Of a stretch of 64,000 bases of DNA, positions 8,625-16,730 are shown one piece after another. The DNA is from Sporosarcina sp. NCCP-2222. Its GTDB lineage: Bacteria; Bacillota; Bacilli; Bacillales_A; Planococcaceae. Below the pieces are notes generated by a model, which ran no database searches, was not told where the DNA came from, and saw only the letters and a program-made list of their open reading frames with translations. The DNA lies in contig NZ_BQYK01000001.1 in NCBI RefSeq assembly GCF_023168145.1, forward strand, positions 471,343 to 535,342, read 5' to 3'. The position numbers were made by a program, and so were the translations under genes. The stretch's first letter is position 1. Each line of letters begins with the position of its first letter.

Positions 8625-8662
8625 TAAAAACATCCCATTTCTCGTTAAGGAGAAATGGGATG
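8625..8662 (-). terminator. thrS terminator
   Basis: On the minus strand a perfect 13-bp stem (CATCCCATTTCTC with its complement), a 6-nt loop and TTTTTATT, 15 nt after the thrS stop. Confidence 0.9.
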
Positions 8663-8676
8663 CAATACCTATTTCG

Positions 8677-10614
8677 TTATTCTTTATTCGCAACAACCGA
8701 CTGCAACAGTTCAAGGAATTGAGCAAACGGCATGCTTTCGGAATTTTGTTCACCATATTTCCGTACATTCACTTCACCAGACTCAACTTCCTTGTCTCCA
8801 AGCACGAGCATGAACGGTACTTTTTGTACTTGAGCTTCCCGGATTTTGTAGCCGATTTTTTCATCTCTGCTGTCAAGATCCACTCGGAAACCAGCAGCCA
8901 CTAACTTTTCACGCACTTCGTTTGCATATTCGAAATGCACTTCAGGCGATACAGGGATCACTTCCACTTGGACAGGAGCAAGCCATGTCGGGAAGGCGCC
9001 TTTGTATTCTTCGATCAAGAATGCGACAAAACGCTCCATTGTTGAAACGACACCACGATGGATAACAACCGGACGATGCGGCTTTCCATCCTCTCCGACG
9101 TATGTGAGATCAAAACGTTCAGGAAGGAGGAAGTCCAGTTGGACAGTCGATAATGTCTCTTCCATGCCAATAGCCGTCTTCACCTGAACATCAAGTTTCG
9201 GACCATAGAATGCTGCTTCTCCATCTGCTTCCACGTATTCAAGCCCCAGCTCATCCATCGCTTCTTTCAACATGCTTTGTGCCTTTTCCCACATCGCATC
9301 ATCGTCAAAATACTTTTCTGTATCTTGCGGATCCCGGTAAGAGAGACGGAAAGAATAATCCTTGATATTGAAGTCTTTATACACTTCGATGATCAATTGG
9401 ACGACACGCTGGAATTCTTCTTTAATTTGATCTGGACGGACAAAGATATGAGCATCATTCAGCGTCATGCCTCGAACTCGCTGCAATCCGGAAAGAGCTC
9501 CAGACATTTCGTAACGGTGCATCGTGCCAAGCTCAGCAATGCGGAGCGGCAAGTTACGATAAGAGTGGATGCCATTTTTGTAAATCATCATATGATGCGG
9601 ACAGTTCATCGGCCGGAGCACCAAATCCTCATTATCCATACTCATGACCGGGAACATACCGTCCTGGTAATGATCCCAGTGTCCGGATGTCTTATATAGC
9701 TCGACACTACCAAGAACCGGTGTATATACGTGGTTATAGCCGAGTTTCTCTTCTTTATCGACAATGTACCGTTCAATTACACGACGAATCGTTGCGCCTT
9801 TTGGTAGCCATAGCGGCAACCCTTGGCCGACTTTTTGGGAGTTCGTGAATAATTGAAGCTCTTTGCCGATCTTCCGGTGATCCCGCTCTTTCGCTTCCTC
9901 CAACATACGCAAATGCTCTTGCAATTCTTCTTTCTTGAAGAAAGCAGTTCCATAAATACGTTGGAGCATTTTATTATCAGAGTTACCGCGCCAGTAGGCA
10001 CCTGCGATGCTCAACAGTTTAAATTCCTTCAATTTTCCTGTAGAAGGAACGTGAATGCCGCGGCAAAGGTCGAAGAATTCACCTTGTTCATAAATCGATA
10101 CTTGCTCGCCTTCAGGAATGGCTTCGAGAAGCTCCAGCTTGTAAGGATCGTCAATCTCCTTAAATCGTTTTTCCGCTTCTTCGCGTGAAACATCATGACG
10201 GACAACCGGCAAGTTTTCTCCAATGATTCGCTTCATTTCCTTCTCTAGTTCAGGCAAGTCCTCTGCCGTGATTGGAGTTGGCGAGTCGATATCATAGTAA
10301 AAACCGTTATCAATGACCGGACCGATACCAAGTTTGGCATCCGGGAACTTGCGCTTCACCGCTTGTGCCAGCAAATGCGCTGTACTATGGCGTAAAATTT
10401 CTAACGCTTCCGGTGATTGAGGTGTAATAATCGCGATATCGCCATCTTCCTCGATTGGCGTTTTCAGATCAATCAGCTTATCTCCCACTTTACCTGCCAA
10501 TGCGCTTTTGCGGAGTCCCGGGCTGATGGACCCAGCAACGTCTTCTGTAGTTGTGCCTTTTGGAAACGATTTAACCGCTCCATCGGGGAATTTCAATTCA
10601 ATTTGTTCCGACAT
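8677..10614 (-). CDS. thrS: Threonyl-tRNA synthetase
   Basis: This enzyme charges tRNA-Thr with threonine. The 645-residue protein is of full length. It has an N-terminal TGS domain (residues about 1-62), an editing domain starting [16 protein letters not shown], a class II catalytic core with [12 protein letters not shown] (motif 2 region with zinc-binding Cys/His) and [18 protein letters not shown], and a C-terminal anticodon-binding domain ([13 protein letters not shown] onward). The start has AAAGGAGAG upstream. Expression is controlled by a threonine T-box leader directly upstream. It is transcribed as its own unit. Confidence 0.98.
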   Translation of the reverse strand: MSEQIELKFPDGAVKSFPKGTTTEDVAGSISPGLRKSALAGKVGDKLIDLKTPIEEDGDIAIITPQSPEALEILRHSTAHLLAQAVKRKFPDAKLGIGPVIDNGFYYDIDSPTPITAEDLPELEKEMKRIIGENLPVVRHDVSREEAEKRFKEIDDPYKLELLEAIPEGEQVSIYEQGEFFDLCRGIHVPSTGKLKEFKLLSIAGAYWRGNSDNKMLQRIYGTAFFKKEELQEHLRMLEEAKERDHRKIGKELQLFTNSQKVGQGLPLWLPKGATIRRVIERYIVDKEEKLGYNHVYTPVLGSVELYKTSGHWDHYQDGMFPVMSMDNEDLVLRPMNCPHHMMIYKNGIHSYRNLPLRIAELGTMHRYEMSGALSGLQRVRGMTLNDAHIFVRPDQIKEEFQRVVQLIIEVYKDFNIKDYSFRLSYRDPQDTEKYFDDDAMWEKAQSMLKEAMDELGLEYVEADGEAAFYGPKLDVQVKTAIGMEETLSTVQLDFLLPERFDLTYVGEDGKPHRPVVIHRGVVSTMERFVAFLIEEYKGAFPTWLAPVQVEVIPVSPEVHFEYANEVREKLVAAGFRVDLDSRDEKIGYKIREAQVQKVPFMLVLGDKEVESGEVNVRKYGEQNSESMPFAQFLELLQSVVANKE

Positions 10615-10704
10615 GGTCAGTCTCTCCTTTATAGTTAGTTGGATAAGAACGGATGGTTCGTATTGGTTTTTAGTTAGTCGAATATATAAAAAACTTAAAA
10701 ACCA

Positions 10705-10740
10705 ATAAAAAAAGCCCCATCCCTATAAAAGGGACGAAGC
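10705..10740 (-). terminator. T-box terminator hairpin of thrS
   Basis: On the minus strand GCTTCGTCCC pairs (with G-U pairs) with GGGATGGGGC, followed by eight consecutive T/U. It is the transcription-off structure of the T-box switch. Confidence 0.85.
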
Positions 10741-10968
10741 GTATGTTCGTGGTTCCACCCTTCTTCCTTCCCTCCGGCAAAATGCCGGAAAGACGAAGCT
10801 TTCCAATCGGCTAACGGGCCGGTGCCGTCGACGGATACTCATTTCCCCGTCGCTGCTCCGAGGTGGTCCATCGATTTTCTGTCCTGCGGGGCTTCCAGCC
10901 GATGACCCCGTTCTCTGTAGGATGATGAATCGATAGTTGTCCTCATCTTCACATTTTAATCATTTAAT
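10705..10968 (-). promoter_or_regulatory. T-box riboswitch (threonine specific) upstream of thrS
   Basis: The T-box sequence AGGGTGGAACCACG is at 10748-10761 (minus strand), the part that pairs with the uncharged tRNA acceptor end in the antiterminator. Stem I elements are visible upstream: AGAGA near 10912-10918, then a GGCTGGAAGCCCC hairpin, and the segment GGACCACCTCGGAGC. The latter presents ACC, a threonine codon, as the likely specifier (10862-10864; an identical ACC lies just before it). The CCGGCCCGTTA stretch typical of stem III/linker follows. Uncharged tRNA-Thr should favour antitermination and thrS expression. Confidence 0.93.
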
Positions 10969-10975
10969 ACAAATT

Positions 10976-11004
10976 AGTATAAATGTGCTCTGCCTAAAAA
11001 TCAA
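10976..11004 (-). promoter_or_regulatory. thrS promoter
   Basis: -35 TTGATT (10999-11004), a 17-nt spacer and -10 TATACT (10976-10981). Transcription should begin close to 10969, giving a leader of about 350 nt. Confidence 0.65.
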
Positions 11005-11033
11005 GCCATTGTGATAGGAATTCACAAAATGCG

Positions 11034-11978
11034 TCAAGATCTTCTTCTGTTTTTACCACGAAGTGCGATTGGCGAGCTGATAATCCGAATCCGTTCCATT
11101 AGACGAGCCGCCTTCACTTCCTCTTTTTCGCCTCGCTGGGTATAGGTAAGATGGTGCTCTAGCTCATCCAGTGTAAAGTTAGAAGTAAAGAACGTCGGGA
11201 GCTCTTGCGCCATTCTGTACTGCAATATCGTTCCAAGCACTTCATCTCTCGCCCAGGCAGACATCGATTCAGCACCGAAGTCGTCCAGCATAAGAACAGG
11301 CGCTTTTTTGACAAAGTCGATCTTCTCATTCAACGTCTGGTCCTGGATGGATTGTTTCATTTCCCTTAAAAATTCCGGAATATACACAACCACCGTCCGT
11401 ATTTGACGATTGGCCAATTCATTGGCCATCGCTCCAAGAATAAACGACTTTCCAGTACCGAACGGCCCATGGATATAAAGCCCTTTCTCTGGCAGCTTTC
11501 CTGTTTCAACGTATTCATTAATAAACCGCGCTGCCGCTTCGACCACTTGTAGCCTGCTGTTATCATGCGTCAAATCCACGTCTTGCAGCCTGGCCTCCAT
11601 GACATCCTTCGGCATATGCATGCTCTCGATCATTTTGGAGACTTTCCTGCGTTCATCATCGATCTGTTTGTTCGGACATATGACGTAATCGAGATCAATA
11701 TAATTGGCTGTCAGAATTAATTTCGGCTCATAGCCTTTCATCACGTTAATACAGCCTTCCAGATTCGGACAGCTCTCACATTTATGCGAGGAGGTAACGA
11801 ATTCATATAACTTACCGATGCTTTTATCCACGACAGCCTTATCAATGTACTGCGAATGTTCCTCCAGGAAACGTTGAACCTCTGTATTTTCAAGCACTTC
11901 ATTTCGAAGCTGATCATATCTTGCGGTCAATGCAGGCGCATTAATGACCCGCTTCATCGCATTGCCGATCCGTTCCAT
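11034..11978 (-). CDS. dnaI: Primosomal protein DnaI (helicase loader)
   Basis: This AAA+ ATPase loads the replicative helicase DnaC onto DNA with DnaB and DnaD. It has 314 residues. The N-terminal helicase-binding domain carries a zinc-site candidate (HKCESCPNLEGC, plus a later Cys in VICPNKQ). The C-terminal AAA+ domain has Walker A GPFGTGKS and Walker B VLMLDDFGAE. It begins 2 nt after the dnaB stop, so the two are one operon with nrdR upstream, as in B. subtilis (nrdR-dnaB-dnaI). Confidence 0.95.
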   Translation of the reverse strand: MERIGNAMKRVINAPALTARYDQLRNEVLENTEVQRFLEEHSQYIDKAVVDKSIGKLYEFVTSSHKCESCPNLEGCINVMKGYEPKLILTANYIDLDYVICPNKQIDDERRKVSKMIESMHMPKDVMEARLQDVDLTHDNSRLQVVEAAARFINEYVETGKLPEKGLYIHGPFGTGKSFILGAMANELANRQIRTVVVYIPEFLREMKQSIQDQTLNEKIDFVKKAPVLMLDDFGAESMSAWARDEVLGTILQYRMAQELPTFFTSNFTLDELEHHLTYTQRGEKEEVKAARLMERIRIISSPIALRGKNRRRS

Positions 11979-11980
11979 TG

Positions 11981-13342
11981 TTATTTCACCCCACTATTCA
12001 TCGCTTCCAGTTTAGCAAGCAGTTCTCGGCGCTTTTCTTCAATCGCCGGATCATCAGAACTCGTCGGTTCTTCCGTCTTGGGCTCTTTATTCTCCCTGAA
12101 CCATTCCGGCACCTTCTCTTCGCGGACAGGGTTTCGCTTGCTTGTGTTCTTTTGTCCATCCTTCAGCCACTTGCGGTATTGATCCGACTCTGCTCGGGCG
12201 AGTTCCATCGCTTCTTTCGCGGTTTTCACTTTCTTGTTTCTCCAAGTCGAGGCAATCCGTTCCACAAAATTATTCGTAATTTTACCTTCATTCCGTATGA
12301 TGACATAATTAAGCAGGACATTGACGACTCCAATTGGAAAACCATACGTATTGATCAGTTTTTCAGCTAATTGGACATCCACAGAAAGCGGTTCGCTTCC
12401 TGTATACCCCCTCAATACTTCAACAGGCGATGTTGTTTCCATGTCATGTATGAATTTTTCTTCCTGCGTCATATGTTTAACAGGTTTCTCTTCTTCCACA
12501 GGAGCCTGTTGAAACACTTTTTCTAAGACAGGCACTTGTGTGGATCGATTCATTTTATAAAAGTCCACTGCGGCTTTGCGCAATCTTTCTTCCGGTATTT
12601 TCAGGTTGTCATCCAATGCCATCATAATCACTTTTTGCATATCAAGAGGTGTGAACGAGTAGAGGAACGCCAGCTTTTCAATCAATTCCCTCGATACAGA
12701 GGAAAGTGAAGAACTGGGCACCATCTGTTCAGACAGCCCGGCGCGCAGCATGCCAAAATCGAACCCTGAATCGGCAAACGGGATACCGATCGGCTTTGAG
12801 CGACTTAGCAGGGCCGACTCTTCCGATAAATCTTCAGGCACGCCATAACGAATGGGCTTGTACACATCTAAAAACGTCCTGGATACTTCTTCATACGATT
12901 CTTCTACGGGCACATCGGAAGCAAAGCGGCTAAGCAAGCCACGGTATGCCTGCTCGCCAATCTTGCTGAACAAGAAGGTGGACAGAAGCGGATCTGCAAA
13001 AAAGGATTTGGCATCGAGCGGCGTCAGCAGTTCATAAATAAACGCCCGATCTTCCGTCAGCTGCTTGCAATAGGTCCGAAGCAGCCCAATTCCTTCCAGG
13101 GACAAACGGGATTCGAATACTTTCCCGAGCGGCATCGTCAGCACATTCATCAGGTGATAGTGGTTGTACTCACTCTCTTTATCCCGCTCGGCATCTGCCC
13201 AAAGCGTCAAGAACAGGCTCATGGCCTCCGGGCCGATCAGCGGTTGATAAAACAACGTCAGAAGCTGGCGGTCATAGTCCGAGAACGGATGCGACAGTTT
13301 TATTTTATACGTATCGACAGGTTGAAGTTCTTTATAGAGCAT
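11981..13342 (-). CDS. dnaB: Replication initiation and membrane attachment protein DnaB
   Basis: A 453-residue Gram-positive DnaB, not the helicase of the same name. It remodels DNA and recruits the DnaI-helicase complex at oriC and at stalled forks. The N-terminal PLIGPEAMSLFLTLW region and the C-terminal DnaB_2 domain (LINTYGFPIGVVNVLLNYVI, RIASTWRNKKVKTAKEAM) are recognisable. The C-terminus is charged and low in complexity (ENKEPKTEEPTSSDDP). It is flanked by nrdR and dnaI in the conserved order. GGGAGG lies 12 nt upstream, slightly far. Confidence 0.92.
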   Translation of the reverse strand: MLYKELQPVDTYKIKLSHPFSDYDRQLLTLFYQPLIGPEAMSLFLTLWADAERDKESEYNHYHLMNVLTMPLGKVFESRLSLEGIGLLRTYCKQLTEDRAFIYELLTPLDAKSFFADPLLSTFLFSKIGEQAYRGLLSRFASDVPVEESYEEVSRTFLDVYKPIRYGVPEDLSEESALLSRSKPIGIPFADSGFDFGMLRAGLSEQMVPSSSLSSVSRELIEKLAFLYSFTPLDMQKVIMMALDDNLKIPEERLRKAAVDFYKMNRSTQVPVLEKVFQQAPVEEEKPVKHMTQEEKFIHDMETTSPVEVLRGYTGSEPLSVDVQLAEKLINTYGFPIGVVNVLLNYVIIRNEGKITNNFVERIASTWRNKKVKTAKEAMELARAESDQYRKWLKDGQKNTSKRNPVREEKVPEWFRENKEPKTEEPTSSDDPAIEEKRRELLAKLEAMNSGVK

Positions 13343-13384
13343 CCGAAATCGTTGCCTCCCTCTTACATCATCGTTATTTCAATC

Positions 13385-13849
13385 CTATTGACGGTCCTTC
13401 TTGTTTTGCAAGTTTTTCAGTTCTTCGATAAAGACGGTAATATCTTTATATTGGCGATACACCGAAGCAAATCGGACATAGGCCACTTCATCGACATCCG
13501 CCAGTTTTTCCATAACCATTTCTCCGACATCTTTCGAGTTGATCTCGACGATTCCGGCACTTCGTAACTCTTTTTCAATGAGATAGACAATATTTTTCAA
13601 AGAGGTCAACTCTACCGGCCGTTTTTCACAAGCACGAATCAAGCCTCTTAATAGTTTTTCTCCGTTAAATTCTTCCCGGGTGCCATCCTTTTTCACAACG
13701 ACCAGCGGCATTTCTTCCACCTTTTCAAACGTCGTAAATCGGTAAGCGCAATTCTCGCATTCCCGGCGTCGCCTAATGGAGCGGTTTTCTTCTGCCGGCC
13801 TGGAATCGATAACTCTAGTACCGTTAAAGTGGCAAGCTGGACATATCAT
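13385..13849 (-). CDS. nrdR: Transcriptional repressor NrdR
   Basis: A 154-residue regulator of ribonucleotide reductase genes that senses ATP/dATP. Its N-terminal zinc ribbon is visible as CPAC and CENC, with the [17 protein letters not shown] signature. An ATP-cone domain follows ([30 protein letters not shown]). The length and the C-terminal [16 protein letters not shown] are standard. It has a GTGGAGGA ribosome binding site and is the first gene of nrdR-dnaB-dnaI. Confidence 0.97.
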   Translation of the reverse strand: MICPACHFNGTRVIDSRPAEENRSIRRRRECENCAYRFTTFEKVEEMPLVVVKKDGTREEFNGEKLLRGLIRACEKRPVELTSLKNIVYLIEKELRSAGIVEINSKDVGEMVMEKLADVDEVAYVRFASVYRQYKDITVFIEELKNLQNKKDRQ

Positions 13850-14000
13850 AATTGTTCCTCCACATTTCCGTTTAGTACCCTACATTATAACAGAACCGGG
13901 AGAGAAAATATATTTGTCTATGCGAAGTTTCGACTTTATTCGCCACTCACAATTTCTGGTATCCCTACAATTTCAATGAATTGCACTATTGAAAACAAGA

Positions 14001-14037
14001 TAAAAAACCTAGCAGTGAACCTTCCATCTGCTAGGTT
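14001..14037 (-). terminator. gapB terminator
   Basis: On the minus strand AACCTAGCAG pairs with CTGCTAGGTT around a loop and continues into TTTTTTA, 60 nt past the gapB stop. Confidence 0.8.
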
Positions 14038-14097
14038 GATTTTCATTCAGAGTCTATCAATTTCGGACGGTTTCATCAAAACCTTCCGAACGGAAGC

Positions 14098-15120
14098 TCA
14101 TGCATTCACTTTTTCTTTCAATGCGTTTGCGACTTTTTTCGTCAATTCAACGACACGCGCGGAGTAACCCCATTCATTATCATACCACGCCAACACCTTC
14201 ACTTTTCGGTCGCCCATGACGATCGTTGTCAATCCATCAACCGTTGCTGAGACTGTCGATGTGTTGAAATCAACAGATACTAAGGGTTCCATCGTAAAAG
14301 CAAGAATACCTGCCATTTTCCCTTCGGCCGCTTCTTTGAATGCGCCGTTGACATCTTCCACTGTGACATCTTGTTTCAAGTCAACAACAAGATCGACTAG
14401 GGAAACATTTGGAGTTGGTACACGAAGTGCCATCCCGTGGATTTTTCCTTCCAGTTCCGGCAAGACAAGCGCTAAAGCTTTCGCTGCACCGGTCGAAGTT
14501 GGGATGATCGACTGTGCGCACGCACGTGCACGGCGTAAGTCCTTATGCGGGTTGTCCAGGTTTTTTTGGTCATTTGTGTAGGCGTGTACAGTTGTCATCA
14601 ATCCATTTTCAATGCCGAACTTATCGTTAAGCACTTTTACAACCGGAGCAAGACAGTTTGTCGTACAGCTTGCATTTGAAATGACATCATGCTTTTCTAT
14701 ATCCAATTTCTCTTCGTTTACACCAAGAACGATTGTAACGTCTTCGTTTTTCCCTGGTGCTGTGAGTATGACTTTTTTGGCACCTGCATCCAAGTGCAGA
14801 GCAGCCTTTTCACGCGCATTAAATACACCTGTCGCTTCCACGACAACATCCACGCCAAGCTCTTTCCAAGGCAATTTTGAAGGATCCCGTTCTGCGATCA
14901 ACTTGACTCTCTTGCCGTTCACAACGAGTGCATCTTCTTCGGCAATGACCTCTCCGTCAAAGGTGCCATGATTTGTGTCATACTTAACTAAATGGGCTAG
15001 GGTTTCAGCCGGATATGAAGCATTAACCGCTACAACATTGACTTCATCATCCATCATCATTTGACGGAAAACCATCCTGCCGATCCGTCCAAACCCATTA
15101 ATAGCTATCGAAGTAGTCAT
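14098..15120 (-). CDS. gapB: Glyceraldehyde-3-phosphate dehydrogenase, gluconeogenic GapB type
   Basis: The 340-residue enzyme has [13 protein letters not shown] at the NAD(P)-binding site and the catalytic [12 protein letters not shown] motif (Cys about 153). Its assignment to GapB (NADP-preferring, gluconeogenic) rather than glycolytic GapA rests on the residues at the cofactor site ([13 protein letters not shown] in place of an NDLT-type motif) and on its position next to coaE, as in B. subtilis. Two perfect CcpN-type boxes in its promoter region support this. The B. subtilis neighbour speD is absent here. GGGAGG precedes the start. Confidence 0.92.
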   Translation of the reverse strand: MTTSIAINGFGRIGRMVFRQMMMDDEVNVVAVNASYPAETLAHLVKYDTNHGTFDGEVIAEEDALVVNGKRVKLIAERDPSKLPWKELGVDVVVEATGVFNAREKAALHLDAGAKKVILTAPGKNEDVTIVLGVNEEKLDIEKHDVISNASCTTNCLAPVVKVLNDKFGIENGLMTTVHAYTNDQKNLDNPHKDLRRARACAQSIIPTSTGAAKALALVLPELEGKIHGMALRVPTPNVSLVDLVVDLKQDVTVEDVNGAFKEAAEGKMAGILAFTMEPLVSVDFNTSTVSATVDGLTTIVMGDRKVKVLAWYDNEWGYSARVVELTKKVANALKEKVNA

Positions 15121-15140
15121 GAAATAAATCCTCCCGCATG

Positions 15141-15151
15141 TATGTTATACT
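15141..15151 (+). promoter_or_regulatory. CcpN-type box 1 upstream of gapB
   Basis: TATGTTATACT fits the CcpN consensus as I recall it (TRTGHYATAYW) at every position. It is read on the plus strand, about 20 nt upstream of the gapB start. CcpN represses gapB and pckA in glucose in B. subtilis. Confidence 0.6.
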
Positions 15152-15173
15152 TTTTAACTTATATCCGTTCATT

Positions 15174-15184
15174 AGTATAACACA
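15174..15184 (-). promoter_or_regulatory. CcpN-type box 2 overlapping the gapB -10 region
   Basis: TGTGTTATACT on the minus strand also fits TRTGHYATAYW at every position. Its centre is 33 bp (three helical turns) from box 1 and in opposite orientation. The box contains TATACT, a likely -10 hexamer. Confidence 0.6.
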
Positions 15185-15234
15185 TATTATGCAGGAGTAT
15201 AGACTTTGTGAAAAGAATAACAATGTTCCACTTT

Positions 15235-15837
15235 TCAGAATAGAGGTTCGGCTTTCCATTCTTCTAATACGGCTTCAAGCTGTTGCTTTGTCGCTTCCAA
15301 AGCCCCGTTGTTGTCGACAATCGCGTCCGCACCGCGCTCCTTCACTTCCATTGGCAATTGCGAGGAAATTCGGGATTCCGCTTCGGCTTCTGATAAACCG
15401 TTCCTTGCCATAAGCCGGGATTTTTGCAAGTCCTTCGTCACCGAAACGACTAGGATCTTATCGACAAAAGGCTGTAACCGGCTTTCAAATAACAGGGGTA
15501 TATCCATAATGACAGTTGAAGCCCCTTTGGCAACCCACTCCTCTTTCTGACGTAGCATTTCTTTTCGGACAGCCGGATGTATAATGCCGTTCAGCTGCTG
15601 GCGCTTTTCTATATCGTTGAAGATGAGATCGCCCAGTTTAGCCCGGTTTAACTGGCCATCTTCCATAATAACTTCATCCCCGAACGCTTTTTTGATTTCA
15701 CATAACACAGGGCTCCCCGGCTCTACCACAAGCCTTGAGATTTCATCCGCATCAACAATTGGATACCCTTTTTCCCTCAGCATGGCCGCCACCGTACTCT
15801 TTCCGCTGGCAATGCTTCCCGTTAATCCTATGATCAT
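15235..15837 (-). CDS. coaE: Dephospho-CoA kinase
   Basis: This enzyme carries out the last step of coenzyme A synthesis, phosphorylating dephospho-CoA at the 3' ribose hydroxyl. The P-loop GLTGSIASGKSTV is at residues about 4-16. Other conserved parts are PIVDADEISR and the lid region. I chose the ATG at 15837 (MIIGLTG, 200 residues), which has GAGGG 8 nt upstream. The longer frame would overlap mutM and add 31 unrelated residues. It follows mutM by 11 nt, so polA-mutM-coaE form a unit. ytaF, found here in B. subtilis, is missing. Confidence 0.96.
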   Translation of the reverse strand: MIIGLTGSIASGKSTVAAMLREKGYPIVDADEISRLVVEPGSPVLCEIKKAFGDEVIMEDGQLNRAKLGDLIFNDIEKRQQLNGIIHPAVRKEMLRQKEEWVAKGASTVIMDIPLLFESRLQPFVDKILVVSVTKDLQKSRLMARNGLSEAEAESRISSQLPMEVKERGADAIVDNNGALEATKQQLEAVLEEWKAEPLF

Positions 15838-15848
15838 TTTTTCACCCT

Positions 15849-16721
15849 CTAATGTTGGCATGATGGGCAATAGACGGACGTCCTGCCCGCAATTTTTAAA
15901 CTCTTTGTCCTGGTGCCGCACCCGGGGCAAAATTTCTTGCCGTACATTTTGAGCCGCTCCTGCATCGTACCTGCTTCGCCGTTAATATTCCGATAATCTG
16001 AAATGGAGCTGCCGCCGGCTCTGATGCTTTCTTGCAACACGTCGACAATCGTTTGGAACAATTCAATCTTTCGTTCTTTGCTAATCCGTCCAGCACTTCT
16101 GTTTGGATGGATTTTCATCGTATACAACGCTTCAGTGGCATATATATTCCCACATCCAGAAATGACATGGCCGTCCATAATGACTTCTTTGATCGGTTTA
16201 CGTGCGTACTTCGGCGTCTCGCACATGGCAAGAAAATGATGCAGCGCCTCCTCACTGAATGGCTCTGGGGCCATCTCCAATAGCGGAGGATAATCGGACT
16301 CCGCCTTAACTAATCGCAATTCACCGAAACGGCGAATATCCGAGTAGACGAGAAGTCCGCCGTCCGCCATTTCAAAGGTCACATGGACATGCCGCCGGAA
16401 GCGTTCTTCTTTTATGTCATCTAGTGTATCGACAACGAACCAGGCTCCCGTCATGCCAAGGTGGCTTACGAGCAAATATGGCTCTTCATCCCGTTCTACA
16501 TGGAAATAGATATACTTGCTTCTTCGGGATAAAGCGAGGATTTTCATCCCCGCCATCTCCGAAATGAAATCTTCACTTGTTATGCCCTTGACAATCGCTT
16601 CTTTCCCGATCTGTTTTGCGGACAGCACCGTTTCTGATATTTTGACGGAAAGGATGGTCCTACCTGCGGAAACAGGCGCAAGTGATCGGACAACCCCCTC
16701 CACTTCCGGTAATTCCGGCAT
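15849..16721 (-). CDS. mutM: Formamidopyrimidine-DNA glycosylase
   Basis: This bifunctional glycosylase/AP lyase removes 8-oxoguanine and Fapy lesions. The 290-residue protein starts MPELPEVEGVVRSL, with Pro2 as the catalytic nucleophile after Met removal and Glu3 beside it. The H2TH region is present, as is a C-terminal zinc finger with CPGCGTRT and YCPSCQH (four Cys). It starts next to the polA stop with GAGGG as ribosome binding site. Confidence 0.97.
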   Translation of the reverse strand: MPELPEVEGVVRSLAPVSAGRTILSVKISETVLSAKQIGKEAIVKGITSEDFISEMAGMKILALSRRSKYIYFHVERDEEPYLLVSHLGMTGAWFVVDTLDDIKEERFRRHVHVTFEMADGGLLVYSDIRRFGELRLVKAESDYPPLLEMAPEPFSEEALHHFLAMCETPKYARKPIKEVIMDGHVISGCGNIYATEALYTMKIHPNRSAGRISKERKIELFQTIVDVLQESIRAGGSSISDYRNINGEAGTMQERLKMYGKKFCPGCGTRTKSLKIAGRTSVYCPSCQH

Positions 16722-16730
16722 AGTAATCCC

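Noticed and set aside
9277-9699. 140-residue open frame on the plus strand
   Set aside because: Antisense to thrS; no start context and no known motif.
13154-13567. 137-residue plus-strand frame spanning the dnaB-nrdR junction
   Set aside because: Antisense to two well-conserved genes; no ribosome binding site.
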